From positions 310,001-374,000 of the forward strand of contig JACKEB010000014.1 in NCBI GenBank assembly GCA_020633205.1: 64,000 nt of DNA. The letters are read 5' to 3'. Positions 1 to 8,630 of the stretch are shown in pieces. Numbering within the stretch: the stretch's first letter is position 1; every line of letters begins with the position of its first letter. The position numbers were made by a program, and so were the translations under genes. This DNA comes from Polyangiaceae bacterium (GTDB lineage: Bacteria; Myxococcota_A; Polyangia; Polyangiales; Polyangiaceae). The notes beneath the pieces are model-generated. The model had not been told where the DNA came from, did no database searches, and saw only the letters and a list, made by a program, of their open reading frames with translations.

Positions 1-1
1 C

Positions 2-1726
2 ATGCCCAGCGGCAATGGAAGCGCGGAGGGGCTCAAGTTCCTCTACCCCTACGACAACACGGTGTTTCCGCGGGGCATTCTCGCGCCCATCGTCTCCTGG
101 GACTGGTCGATTGGTGACGCCGATGCGATCCAGCTCGAGCTAGCCACCCAGAGTGGCTCGTTCGCCTGGAAGGGCACCTTCAGCCGTCCCGCAATCCTCG
201 TGCAGACGGGTGGCAAGTTCATCCGCCACCCCATCCCCCAGGACGTGTGGAAGGCGGCCACGAACACCGCCGGCGGCAACACGGATCGCCTGACGCTGAA
301 GCTCACCGTCGCGAGCGGCGGCCAGGCGTATGGTCCCATCGCTCAGACCTGGACCATCGCTCCCGCGCGCCTCTCGGGCATCATCTACTACAACTCGTAC
401 GGCACGAACCTGGCTCAAAACCTAACGCAGAACGGTGTGACGTTTGGTGGGGCGACGCTCTCTATCAGGGTAGGAGATTCCGCGCCTAAGCTGGTTGCCG
501 GGGCGACCGGCGGGACGTCCCAATGTCGGGTGTGCCACTCCGTAGCTGCAGACGGGTCGCGCCTGGTCACTCAGCATGGTGACAACAGCGCCATCAGCTC
601 CTCGTATGATCTCACTCCAACGGGTGCGACGGAAACGCCGATGGCGATTGGTGCGGAGTTCCCTGGGATGTATCCGGACGGATCCATGGCTCTTGCGCCG
701 AATGGCAACTTGCTGCCCCTGCCAGCAGCAGGGGCGCCACTGGTAACGACCGGGATTACGGATAGCAACTTGGGCACGCCAGCGTTCTCCCCGGACGGTA
801 AGCTGGTTGTCCTAAACCCAGGCGGGGGTACTGGCCAGCAGCTGGTCGTCATGGACTTCGACCAGTCCACGTTGACGTTCTCCAACCGGCGCGTGGTGGC
901 GGATGACACCGGTGGAGCCATGACTCAGCGGCCTGGATGGGGCGCGTTCCTGCCGGACAACAAGTCCCTCGTTTATCACTGGCAGACCACCGCAACTCCG
1001 AATCAAGCTGGGGCGACTGTCGCCGATGGGCAAGGGGCCGATCTCCGCACGCGGCGCGGTGCTCGGGCACAGGTCTGGTGGACGAACTTGGACGGTAACA
1101 CCAGCGTCACGCACCTCGACAAACTGAACGGAGTCGGCTACCTGCCCTCGCTTCCAACTCCGAACGGATTGGCTTGCGAGGCTGATGGGTACGAAGTCGG
1201 CAGTATCGACCGCACCCACAGCGACGACGCGAACTACAACTACGAACCCACGGTGAACCCCATCCCCGGCGGTGGTTACGCCTGGGTGGTGTTCACTAGC
1301 CGTCGCATGTATGGCAACGTCGCGACGATTCCGCCGTTCTGTTCCGACCCGCGTTGGGCTGATCTAAAGAACAACATCACCACCAAGAAGCTGTGGGTCG
1401 CGGCGGTCGACTTGAGCGCGGCGCCGGGCACCGACGCGAGCCACCCGGCGTTCTACCTGCCAGGACAAGAGCTACTCGCTGGCAACTCCCGCGGCTTCTG
1501 GGTGCTCGATCCGTGTCGCGCAGACGGAACGAGCTGCGAGTCCGGCGACCAGTGCTGCAACGGCTTCTGCCAGCCAAACTCTAGTTCCGGTGAGCTCGAG
1601 TGCTCCAACAAGCCACCGGGCGGCTCTTGCTCTCAGGTGCAGGAGAAGTGCGAGACAGCAGCAGACTGCTGCGACAAGACCAACGAGTGCATCAACGGCT
1701 TCTGCGCTCAAGGTGGTCCGCGCTGA
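2..1726 (+). CDS. Secreted beta-propeller-like protein with CxxCH motif and Cys-rich tail (5' partial)
   Basis: The frame is open from the first bases of the window and the 574 visible residues begin without a signal peptide, so the true start is probably upstream. The middle resembles TolB/WD40-type propeller blades (repeats such as 'TPAFSPDGKLVVLNP'). A CxxCH haem-c-type motif lies at residues 175-179 (CRVCH). The last 70 residues carry two cysteine clusters of the form C-x(4-8)-CC-x(3-6)-C-x(3)-C, as in small disulfide-rich modules of myxobacterial secreted proteins. The role is unknown; the CxxCH could bind haem or be coincidental. A strong terminator follows the stop codon. Confidence 0.7.
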   Translation: MPSGNGSAEGLKFLYPYDNTVFPRGILAPIVSWDWSIGDADAIQLELATQSGSFAWKGTFSRPAILVQTGGKFIRHPIPQDVWKAATNTAGGNTDRLTLKLTVASGGQAYGPIAQTWTIAPARLSGIIYYNSYGTNLAQNLTQNGVTFGGATLSIRVGDSAPKLVAGATGGTSQCRVCHSVAADGSRLVTQHGDNSAISSSYDLTPTGATETPMAIGAEFPGMYPDGSMALAPNGNLLPLPAAGAPLVTTGITDSNLGTPAFSPDGKLVVLNPGGGTGQQLVVMDFDQSTLTFSNRRVVADDTGGAMTQRPGWGAFLPDNKSLVYHWQTTATPNQAGATVADGQGADLRTRRGARAQVWWTNLDGNTSVTHLDKLNGVGYLPSLPTPNGLACEADGYEVGSIDRTHSDDANYNYEPTVNPIPGGGYAWVVFTSRRMYGNVATIPPFCSDPRWADLKNNITTKKLWVAAVDLSAAPGTDASHPAFYLPGQELLAGNSRGFWVLDPCRADGTSCESGDQCCNGFCQPNSSSGELECSNKPPGGSCSQVQEKCETAADCCDKTNECINGFCAQGGPR

Positions 1727-1767
1727 GCTTCTGAAAAAGAGCGCGGCTTGAAGTCGCGCTGAGACCG

Positions 1768-1804
1768 CAGGGCAACGCTGAGAGGCGTTGCCCTGTCGCT
1801 TTTT
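1768..1804 (+). terminator. Rho-independent terminator
   Basis: A perfect 11-bp stem (CAGGGCAACGC at 1768-1778 and GCGTTGCCCTG at 1785-1795) encloses a 6-nt loop and is followed by a T-rich run ending at 1804. It lies about 40 bases after the stop of the propeller protein. Confidence 0.85.
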
Positions 1805-1843
1805 GTCGCGACCCTTGCCTGAAGCGGAACCGCGGGCAAGAGT

Positions 1844-2149
1844 GTGCAGCGTCTGATGTCTGCGTTGCTGTTCCACGCCTGCGCCTTGGTTCTCGCGCTG
1901 AAGGCTATGTGGAACCTCTCGGTTCCTTGGCTCTTGGCAAGGCGAAGGTCAACGGGGTCGGGCATCTCCTTCGCACCCCTCGTGGATGCGCTTGCGCTCG
2001 GAGGAGTCACCATCACAGCTGTCTTCGGTGGAGCTAGCGCCTACGGTCTCCGCGGCGCTTCGGCGTTTCTGCTTGGTGCGGTGCTGGTGGCAGCGTCGTA
2101 CGCACAACTCATGCTGCTCGCCGCACTCTCCCATCCGCGGCGACGCTGA
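1844..2149 (+). CDS. Small hydrophobic membrane protein, unknown
   Basis: A 101-residue hydrophobic protein with about three predicted membrane segments (roughly residues 5-30, 42-65 and 70-95) and a basic tail ending HPRRR. The start could be GTG 1844 or ATG 1856. No family is recognised. It stands alone after the upstream terminator and 25 bases before the next gene, with which it may be co-transcribed. Confidence 0.5.
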   Translation: MQRLMSALLFHACALVLALKAMWNLSVPWLLARRRSTGSGISFAPLVDALALGGVTITAVFGGASAYGLRGASAFLLGAVLVAASYAQLMLLAALSHPRRR

Positions 2150-2174
2150 AACTTGGCGAACGGAGGTTTGCTCA

Positions 2175-2699
2175 GTGCCGTGGGGTAACACAGGCCGATG
2201 GCGAATGACGCCTGACGCACTCGTCTTCTCGCGAGGAGTTATTCAGCACGGGATCGCCGGAAGTAACGCGATATGGAATGGCTTCTGGATTGAAGTGCGT
2301 CTCAACGCCGAAGTCGTGCCAGAAGACTGGCTAGATGTGGCCGAATTTCAGAGTGTGCGGGGGCTCTCCTTCGGGCTGGGGAGTCCGTTCCCTAGGTTTT
2401 CCGGCCCTGCTTCCCTCAACGGAAGGGTGTTTGAGTTCGATGGTGATGCCTCGGCGAGCGGTGAGGAGGATGAGTACTTCTACCTCTTCGCGGCTCATAA
2501 TCCGGTACATTGGCAGCGATTTCGGTTTGTTGACGTTCAGGACGAACGACTGGTTTGTGATGTAAAGCTCTACTTCGACTTTGAGTACGCGCTCGGGCTT
2601 GGAGGGTTTTGGTGGGAGCAACGCTGCGAGTTGTCGATTGAGGATGCGGGCAATCTTGAAGAGGAGTACCCGGACACCGCGTTTCCTTGCGAGGACTAA
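2175..2699 (+). CDS. Acidic orphan protein, unknown function
   Basis: A 174-residue acidic soluble protein. The open frame extends further upstream, but GTG 2175 is chosen because GGAGGT lies 7 bases before it; ATG 2205 is the alternative. It has no signal peptide. It is rich in aromatic residues and D/E (for example 'GEEDEYFYLF'), which is common in single-domain immunity-like proteins, but no family is recognised and no toxin is seen beside it. Upstream part of the frame overlaps the preceding gene and looks non-coding. Confidence 0.55.
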   Translation: MPWGNTGRWRMTPDALVFSRGVIQHGIAGSNAIWNGFWIEVRLNAEVVPEDWLDVAEFQSVRGLSFGLGSPFPRFSGPASLNGRVFEFDGDASASGEEDEYFYLFAAHNPVHWQRFRFVDVQDERLVCDVKLYFDFEYALGLGGFWWEQRCELSIEDAGNLEEEYPDTAFPCED

Positions 2700-2778
2700 A
2701 GTCTTCGCGGTTCCGAGTGCGCTTCCTCCCGTACGGTGCTGGGCGGCAGCTGCATCGTTTCTGCAATTCGCGGATTCG

Positions 2779-2907
2779 ATGACCGCGGAGCAGCGCGCCA
2801 ACGCTCTCACCCTCATCCAGGAGCTCACAGATGCGCCACTGGCGTTCCGGGCTTCGCCGATCCCAACGGAATCTCCGAGAATGACCTCCGTGCGGAGCGA
2901 AACATGA
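2779..2907 (+). CDS. Short ORF, possibly a gene remnant
   Basis: A 42-residue frame beginning MTAEQRANALTLIQELTDAP, which reads like a helical protein segment. The frame continues upstream in coding-like form to about 2701 but has no acceptable start there. Its TGA overlaps the ATG of the next tiny ORF (ATGA at 2904). It may be the broken end of a longer gene or a small peptide gene. Support is weak. Confidence 0.25.
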   Translation: MTAEQRANALTLIQELTDAPLAFRASPIPTESPRMTSVRSET

Positions 2908-2984
2908 ATCTGCGCATGTCCCACGACGGGGAGGCAGGGCGAAAGGCCCCGAGTAAGGGCAAGGGCGGAGGTAAGAAGAAGTGA
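2904..2984 (+). CDS. Very short basic ORF
   Basis: A 26-codon ORF with GGAG six bases upstream, ending in a lysine/glycine tail (GKGGGKKK). Its TGA overlaps the following GTG start by a GTGA junction, and the tail codons also form the Shine-Dalgarno sequence of the next gene. That dual use makes it possible that this is only a leader peptide or an artefact of the ribosome-binding region. Confidence 0.2.
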   Translation: MNLRMSHDGEAGRKAPSKGKGGGKKK

Positions 2985-3490
2985 GGCGCTGGACGGCTCT
3001 GGTCTTGCTATCGCTCGTAGGAACGACAGGCTATCTGTGCTTGCGGAGAAGCCATAAGGCGCAGGAGGGTAGTTCGGACAGTTCGAGTTCAGAACGGTTC
3101 GTAACGCTGGCACCGCGCGTTGACGCGTTCTTGGTTCCCGCCAGGGCAGCAAGTCTAGCGTACTCCGATTGCTGGAGCCCGAGCGCTGCCGACGCGGCAG
3201 CGTTCGAGTCCGCGCTTGCGACCATGGGCGCGGATGTATCGGACATGGGGCGCCAGTACGTTGGTGCGCATTGGAAGGGGCACCAGAGCCTTTACGTTAC
3301 ATTCTTCACCGCGTCAGAACGAGATTCGTTCCCATGGGCTTATGAAGTCTATTCTGGTAGCACCAATTCGATTTCAATCCGGACCGCCATCTACGACCTT
3401 GAGACCGGTGACCTGCTGCTGCAGTGGCCTGTGCCCGCAGGTGCGAAACGGTACCTCGTCGGTAGCGGACCAGTTAGGCCAGATCGATGA
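2981..3490 (+). CDS. Membrane-anchored orphan protein
   Basis: A 169-residue protein with one N-terminal hydrophobic segment (residues 4-20), a Ser-rich stalk (around residues 30-38) and a soluble C-terminal domain of about 125 residues with alternating beta-like stretches. The GTG start has a textbook ribosome-binding site, GGAGGT, eight bases upstream. The anchor could be an uncleaved signal. No family is recognised. It ends a chain of overlapping small ORFs. Confidence 0.6.
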   Translation: MRRWTALVLLSLVGTTGYLCLRRSHKAQEGSSDSSSSERFVTLAPRVDAFLVPARAASLAYSDCWSPSAADAAAFESALATMGADVSDMGRQYVGAHWKGHQSLYVTFFTASERDSFPWAYEVYSGSTNSISIRTAIYDLETGDLLLQWPVPAGAKRYLVGSGPVRPDR

Positions 3491-3667
3491 TTTGGTTGCT
3501 TGAGCTACTTGCCGAGGTTTCGAGAGGTCGCAGCCGAGTGTCGACCACCGCGCTCCAATGCGAGCCCCACGATCTCGGCGCGCGAATTAGTCATGATTCC
3601 AGGGGGTTAGCGCTCATGTCTCCCCACCGCTTGAATCCGCGGCGCCTTCCAGTCACCCAAGCCTAAC

Positions 3668-4201
3668 GTGAACTCGAAACTCCCCGGATTGCTGTTCTTG
3701 TCCACGGTCGCTGCCTGCGCTGGCGCGCCGCCGCCTAGCGCCAATACACCAGAGACCAGCGCCTCAGCTACCCCGGAGTCTATCCCTGCGGAACCGGTGC
3801 AGCCGCCGGCAGGCGACGCTGTTCAAGACAGTGCGCCTCCCCCCCAAGAAGTGGACGAGACGCAGAAGAGCGCGGTGAGCGGACCCAAGGAGCCGCCGCC
3901 GCTCAAGGGGAGCCTGACTCCGGTGTCCAATGCGCCCGTTGCGTGTAGCCCGAGCGGCGTGAAGACGAGCCTGGAAGAGCTGGTGAAGAAGTGCCGTGAA
4001 GGCGCCAAGGCCGTTTGCGGCAAGCTCACCGTCAAGGCCGCAAAGGACGCGGACGACGTCGCGGTGTCGCTCGACGTGACGACTCAAGACGGCGTTGAAG
4101 ACTTTGTGAAGTGCGCGACCGACGGCATGAAGAGTGTGCGCTGGGAATGTGCGGAGCCAGGCAAAGACATCCAGCTCGAGCTGGGTGAGTGCCGGCTCTA
4201 A
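3668..4201 (+). CDS. Lipoprotein with Pro/Ala-rich linker
   Basis: A 177-residue predicted lipoprotein starting at GTG 3668. The signal peptide ends in the lipobox TVAAC (Cys17). Residues 18-90 form a low-complexity Pro/Ala/Glu linker, followed by a compact domain of about 85 residues with four cysteines (Cys93, 109, 117 and further ones near the end). The architecture is the usual myxobacterial 'lipobox, linker, Cys domain', and the function is unknown. It converges on the kinase gene that follows. Confidence 0.7.
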   Translation: MNSKLPGLLFLSTVAACAGAPPPSANTPETSASATPESIPAEPVQPPAGDAVQDSAPPPQEVDETQKSAVSGPKEPPPLKGSLTPVSNAPVACSPSGVKTSLEELVKKCREGAKAVCGKLTVKAAKDADDVAVSLDVTTQDGVEDFVKCATDGMKSVRWECAEPGKDIQLELGECRL

Positions 4202-4208
4202 GGCGCTG

Positions 4209-6227
4209 CTAGCCGACGCTCGCCGCGGGACGCTCGTCTTGCGGGAGCAGCTGCCTCAGCCGCCAAGCTTGAGCGAAGATGGTTCGCTCGGCTTCGGTGA
4301 GTGCTTTGGTCGCGCGCCCGACGAGGAAACCGCTCGAGAGGATTTGCAGCGCTGAGGTGAAGAACAGCAGCGCCAGAGTCGCTTCCTTGGGGAAATTGAC
4401 TACCGCGGGTAGGATCTTCAAAGCGCCGTCTTCGAACACGTAGGGATTGGGTACGACCCCGAAGATCATCAGCGCCGTTGGTATCAGTAGCGCGAGGCTC
4501 GCTGCCATGATGATGCCGCGCCGGGTGATCGCATTGGCTCGGATGCTGACCATCATCACGGCTGCGTTCACCGCCACGGCTCCCGGCATCAAGAACAGTG
4601 GCCCGAAAATAATCGAGAGGCTCGCTACCGCCGCGAAGGTGGTCGGCATGGTCCAGCGCATGTACTTCGGCATCACGTTGCCTGTGAGACCCATCCACGT
4701 GGAAATGCTGATCTGCACCGTCAGCGTCGTCGCCATCAGCACCAAGAGGCCCCAGCTCCTGATCCCCATCAGGACCATCAGCGGCGCCATCAGCGCCCAA
4801 GCGGCGTAGGCCACGGAGCTCGCGTTGGCGGCCTGTACCCGGTCGCGACGATTCTGCTCGAAGAGCTCGGCTTCGGCTTCTGGCGGTAGTTCGATCTTCG
4901 GATCCAGCAGCACCTTCATCAGGGTGTGCATCGCGCCGTCGTGGCTGGGATCCAGCGCGAGCGCGGTGGAGAGCTCGCGCATGCCCCTGGCACGCTCTGC
5001 AGCCGCGTCGGGGCCGCCCGCCGTCGCCTTTGCCAGCGCAAGCTGAGCATTGAGCGTGTGGTGCTGCGCCTGCTCCTTGCGGCGTTCCACGTCCCGCTCA
5101 CCGTCAAGGAAGCGCTCGATGGCGTCGTGCATGGCGCGTGCCGACTCGAAGCGCCGGTGCGCCTCGAGCTGCGTCGCCTTCCTCACGATTTCATCCAGTT
5201 CCGGGGGGATACTCAGGTGTGGCGAGCGCTCGCTCGGCGGCTGTTGAAAGCCCGTGACGGTGTTCACGAGCAACGCCTGCGGCGTGGTGCCCTTATGTAG
5301 CGGCTCGAGCGCCAACAGCTCGAACAGGATGCAGCCCAAAGCGTAGACATCCGTGCGCTCATCGATGGCGTCGATTTCGCCGCGCGCTTGCTCCGGCGCC
5401 ATGAAGCCTGGCGTGCCCAAGATGGTGCCGGCTTGGGTGCCCCCGGGTACATCGTGCAGCTCCCCAGCGGGCGTGACGATCTCCGCAGCGCCGCGGATCT
5501 TTGCGACGCCCCAGTCCAGCACGTTCACCTCGCCGTAGTCACCGAGCATGATGTTTGACGGCTTGAGATCGCGATGCACCACACCGCGGCTGTGGGCGAA
5601 GGCGACGGCCAAGCACACCCGTGACAGCGCCGTGAGCAGCTGACGCCGCGAGTAGCCATCGATCACCGCGCTGTCGCCCTTGCGATAGCCATCGATGATC
5701 TCTTCCATCGTCAGGCCCTTGATGCGCTTCATGGTGAAGAAGGGCTCACCCTGGGCGTTGCGCCCCAGGTCATACACCGGGACGACGCTCGGGTGCTCGA
5801 GCTGACCTTGTACTCGTGCTTCCCGGAGGAAACGAGAGCGTGCGTCGGAATCGGTGCCGAACCCGCTGTGCATCACCTTGACGGCGACGTCGCGCCCGAT
5901 GAGCGAGTCGTGGCAGAGCTTGACCTCACCCATGCCACCAGCGCCTAGGGTGCGTCGTGCTTCATAGCGTTCTTGAAACGCGCGCTCGGTGAGGCTCTGG
6001 TCGTCGACATTCACGGTCTTGCCGCTGTTACCCGAGTCCCCTTCGGAGGGCTTGTGCGGCTCACGCTCCGACGGCGCGTACTGCGTGGGTTGCCCTGCAA
6101 CGTCGACACGTTCGGTCGCGCGATGCGCTTCTGGGACACGCTGCGTTCCAGGGTTGCGCCGCAGCGTCTGCATCTCGTCGCTCAGATCGGGATTCGAGTC
6201 CCCCCGCTTCGTCATGGGCTGAAGCAT
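4209..6227 (-). CDS. Membrane Ser/Thr protein kinase
   Basis: A 672-residue PknB-type kinase. After a disordered N-terminus of about 85 residues comes the kinase domain (residues 88-375), with glycine loop GAGGMG at 95-100, catalytic Lys117, HRDLKPSN at 218-225 and a DWG in place of DFG at 238-240. A helical segment follows, then about six membrane segments (residues 475-650) instead of the single TM of classical PknB. The membrane part resembles no sensor I recognise. The DWG variant is compatible with activity in related kinases. It sits downstream of the FHA protein on the same strand, a likely phosphothreonine reader. ATG 6227 or 6215 may start it. Confidence 0.9.
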   Translation of the reverse strand: MLQPMTKRGDSNPDLSDEMQTLRRNPGTQRVPEAHRATERVDVAGQPTQYAPSEREPHKPSEGDSGNSGKTVNVDDQSLTERAFQERYEARRTLGAGGMGEVKLCHDSLIGRDVAVKVMHSGFGTDSDARSRFLREARVQGQLEHPSVVPVYDLGRNAQGEPFFTMKRIKGLTMEEIIDGYRKGDSAVIDGYSRRQLLTALSRVCLAVAFAHSRGVVHRDLKPSNIMLGDYGEVNVLDWGVAKIRGAAEIVTPAGELHDVPGGTQAGTILGTPGFMAPEQARGEIDAIDERTDVYALGCILFELLALEPLHKGTTPQALLVNTVTGFQQPPSERSPHLSIPPELDEIVRKATQLEAHRRFESARAMHDAIERFLDGERDVERRKEQAQHHTLNAQLALAKATAGGPDAAAERARGMRELSTALALDPSHDGAMHTLMKVLLDPKIELPPEAEAELFEQNRRDRVQAANASSVAYAAWALMAPLMVLMGIRSWGLLVLMATTLTVQISISTWMGLTGNVMPKYMRWTMPTTFAAVASLSIIFGPLFLMPGAVAVNAAVMMVSIRANAITRRGIIMAASLALLIPTALMIFGVVPNPYVFEDGALKILPAVVNFPKEATLALLFFTSALQILSSGFLVGRATKALTEAERTIFAQAWRLRQLLPQDERPAASVG

Positions 6228-6245
6228 AGCTTCCGTCCGCGGGTT

Positions 6246-6257
6246 TTGGGGGTGAGG
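6246..6257 (-). repeat. Iterated 12-mer CCTCACCCCCAA
   Basis: An exact copy on the minus strand, in the leader of the kinase gene. Confidence 0.7.
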
Positions 6258-6270
6258 ACAAACGGGTAAC

Positions 6271-6298
6271 GCCGCGGTCCACCTAGTGGAACCGCGGC
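6271..6298 (-). terminator. Hairpin downstream of the FHA gene
   Basis: GCCGCGGTCCAC (6271-6282) pairs with GTGG plus ACCGCGGC (6286-6298) with one bulged A and a 3-nt loop. There is no T-tract on either side, so termination is plausible but not certain. It separates the FHA gene from the kinase gene. Confidence 0.45.
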
Positions 6299-6338
6299 GC
6301 TCTTGGCTTCGTACCCGTTACTCGAACCTACTTACATA

Positions 6339-8237
6339 TCAGCCAGGGCTGAACATGATGGGGTACACGACGGTGACGATGCCGCTCTCGGGCTTCGGGA
6401 AGCTCAGGCTGTAGAAGCCGCGCACCACACAACCCACCGCCGCCGAGTCGGGCAGATCCGAACCACCATTGCTCGCGTTGCTGACCGCGCCGTCCGCGCC
6501 GATCACGAAGCGCACCGTGACACGCCCTTCGAGGTTCGGGTTGCTGCGTAGGCCGTTCTCGTAGCACATGCGGAAGCGTCCGTAGTTCTGGCGCACGATG
6601 CGCTGGACCACCTCTGCCGGGATGCGCCCGCTGACGTTGCCGACCCCAACGCGCACCTTCGGAGCCTTGGTAGCGTGGGTCCCGCCGGAGATCCCGTGGC
6701 TGTTGCCGAAGCCCTGGCAGTCTCCGCCCATGCAGCGCCCCGCGCCGTGACCGATGGTGCCGATGTCTCCGAGGCCGATGCCTTCACCGAAGCCGCCGCC
6801 GCCGAGGCCGCCGCCCGTCAGCCCGAGGCCGCCCATGCCGCCGCCTTCACCGATCTTGTCACTCCACATCGAGCCATCGGCGCTGACGTCGTCTCTCCCC
6901 AGGGAATCATCGCGGCCGAACCAAGCCGTGGGCGCGTCGGGGTCCCCGGCGGCGCCGCCAGCCAGCAGGCCAACCAGGCCGAAGTTCTCCGCGAACTCCT
7001 TGGTGCGGGCGACGTGCACGTCCTCGTTGTCCTTGGGTCCCTTGATGTTGAAGCGACCCTCGGCGGTGCTACCCACCTTGCCCATCTTGCCTTCGTCCTT
7101 CTCGGCGCGAGTGCCTTCGCCACCAGACTGATCCGTGGGCGCCTCCTCCTGGGTGTCTTCCTTCACCTTGTCCTGCTCGCGCTCGGCAGAGGCGGTCAGG
7201 TAGGCTTGCATCAGCTCCATGCGCTCCTTGTTCAGGCCTTCGTCGTCGACCAGCCCCATGGGTGGCACGAACATCGCAAAGGACCCGACCAGCGCCGCGA
7301 CGGCGGCCAGGGTCACACCAAAGTACCCAGCGACGCGGCCCGTGTCTTCGCTGGCCAAGCCGCGAGCGATCTTCTTTCCAGCCTTCACCGTTGCCACGCG
7401 GAACGTGAGGCCGGCGTGCTCGAACGTCGCGTGGACGTCGCTGGGCAGGGGAATCTCAGTCGCTCCAGCGAGCTCCGCGCTGGGCGTGCCGCTGAGCGAC
7501 GCCAGCGGGCTGCTCTCGCCGTTCTTGTCCTTGAGGTCGCCCTTGGCGCCCGCAGGCAGGACCAGGAACAAGCTGCCAGCGCGCTCAATCACCACCGGGG
7601 CCCGTGAAGCGCCGAGGGTCTCGCTGGGCACCAGGAAGTCGCAGCCGAGGTTCTTGCCTTGCTCGTCGCCGACGTAGAAGCTGCGCGGCGGGGTGAGGTG
7701 CGCGACGTGGAGCACGTTGCCGCCCCAAGAGATGCTCACCTCAACGGCGCTCACGTTCTCCTGCTCGACCTCAGAGGCCGGTACGGGAGGCGCGTTGCGA
7801 ATCATCGCGTACTGGTCGCCCTTCGCGTATCCGCGAGGAGCCGTCGCGAGGAAGGGGTTGTTGGCGGCCGCACGAGCGAAGGGATTGTTGCTGTCTTCGG
7901 CGCTGAAGCCGTTGAAGACCGCGTCGACCGTGGCTTCGGGCTCGCGCACGTCGTCCAAGCGCACCTCCCATTCGCCGAGCGCCAGACGGTCACCGACCTT
8001 GAGCGCGCACTTGTCGATGCGGGTCCCGTTGACCTGAGTGCCGACCGTGCTTCCGAGGTCGACCAGCTCGAGCTGGCTGCCGGTTGCCTGTAGCACCGCG
8101 TGCATGCGGTCGATGCCCTCGAGGCTGATGTGGCTCTTGGGGTCGGAGCCCAGCTTGAGCACGCCTTGCTCGAAGCTCTGCTCGCCGCAGTGTTGGCCGT
8201 TACGGTAGATGGAGAAAGTCAGTCGCTTGCAGTTCAT
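6339..8237 (-). CDS. FHA domain protein with AgmX/PglI-type C-terminal domain
   Basis: A 632-residue single-pass membrane protein. Residues 1-95 form an FHA phosphothreonine-binding domain ('DRMHAVL', 'DLGSTVGTQVNG'). A membrane segment lies near residues 306-326, a Gly-rich stretch at 450-520, and the last 100 residues form the Myxococcales AgmX/PglI (TonB-like) tail with 'GRIPAEVVQRIVRQNYGRFRMC'. Comparable domain order is found in GltG-like gliding-motility proteins, so a role in a trans-envelope machine or in force or signal transfer is inferred. A membrane kinase is the next gene on the same strand and could supply the phosphorylated partner. A long open frame on the opposite strand is an artefact. 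Confidence 0.85.
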   Translation of the reverse strand: MNCKRLTFSIYRNGQHCGEQSFEQGVLKLGSDPKSHISLEGIDRMHAVLQATGSQLELVDLGSTVGTQVNGTRIDKCALKVGDRLALGEWEVRLDDVREPEATVDAVFNGFSAEDSNNPFARAAANNPFLATAPRGYAKGDQYAMIRNAPPVPASEVEQENVSAVEVSISWGGNVLHVAHLTPPRSFYVGDEQGKNLGCDFLVPSETLGASRAPVVIERAGSLFLVLPAGAKGDLKDKNGESSPLASLSGTPSAELAGATEIPLPSDVHATFEHAGLTFRVATVKAGKKIARGLASEDTGRVAGYFGVTLAAVAALVGSFAMFVPPMGLVDDEGLNKERMELMQAYLTASAEREQDKVKEDTQEEAPTDQSGGEGTRAEKDEGKMGKVGSTAEGRFNIKGPKDNEDVHVARTKEFAENFGLVGLLAGGAAGDPDAPTAWFGRDDSLGRDDVSADGSMWSDKIGEGGGMGGLGLTGGGLGGGGFGEGIGLGDIGTIGHGAGRCMGGDCQGFGNSHGISGGTHATKAPKVRVGVGNVSGRIPAEVVQRIVRQNYGRFRMCYENGLRSNPNLEGRVTVRFVIGADGAVSNASNGGSDLPDSAAVGCVVRGFYSLSFPKPESGIVTVVYPIMFSPG

Positions 8238-8630
8238 GGTCGTGTCCCTTCCCGCCGACTAGCGGCGAGCGTGTGTGGTCATTTCCGCGCGGTCCACGCG
8301 CGCCAAAATCCGGGTGGCAGTGTCTGGTTCATGACGCACGCGGAGCCGTGCGGCGCTGCGGTTGCAGAGCCGTGGCCGCGTACGCGACGTGGGTGGTGTT
8401 GGGTGTTACCGTGGGGTAACGTTGCTGACTTCCGCCTGCGGCCAACTCAACCAGCGTCGTGCGTCGTCGGGGGGCTTAGAACGCGACCCGGGGCGATGGT
8501 TCCGAGCGGGGTCGAAAAAAAGTGTCTCGGCTCCAGATACCGCTCTTGACAAAATCTTTCCGGTTTCACGGTAGCGGACGAAACCTTCGCTTGGTGCCCT
8601 GTAGAAGCTTGCGTAGGCTCCCGGACCTAC
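8238..8630. other. Divergent intergenic region
   Basis: This 393-base gap separates the divergent FHA gene and a lipoprotein gene. It contains a perfect inverted repeat, GTTACC-GTGG-GGTAAC (8405-8420), and a copy of the CCGCGCGG iterated motif at 8285. No coding frame is convincing. Confidence 0.6.
8546..8551 (+). promoter_or_regulatory. Possible -35 element
   Basis: A perfect TTGACA stands 80 bases before the lipoprotein start at 8631. The -10 region 17-19 bases downstream (GTAG) is poor, so the assignment to a housekeeping promoter is tentative. Confidence 0.3.

Noticed and set aside
6675..7607. A 310-codon open frame antisense to the FHA gene
   Set aside because: It lies wholly inside the FHA gene and has no domain or start context.
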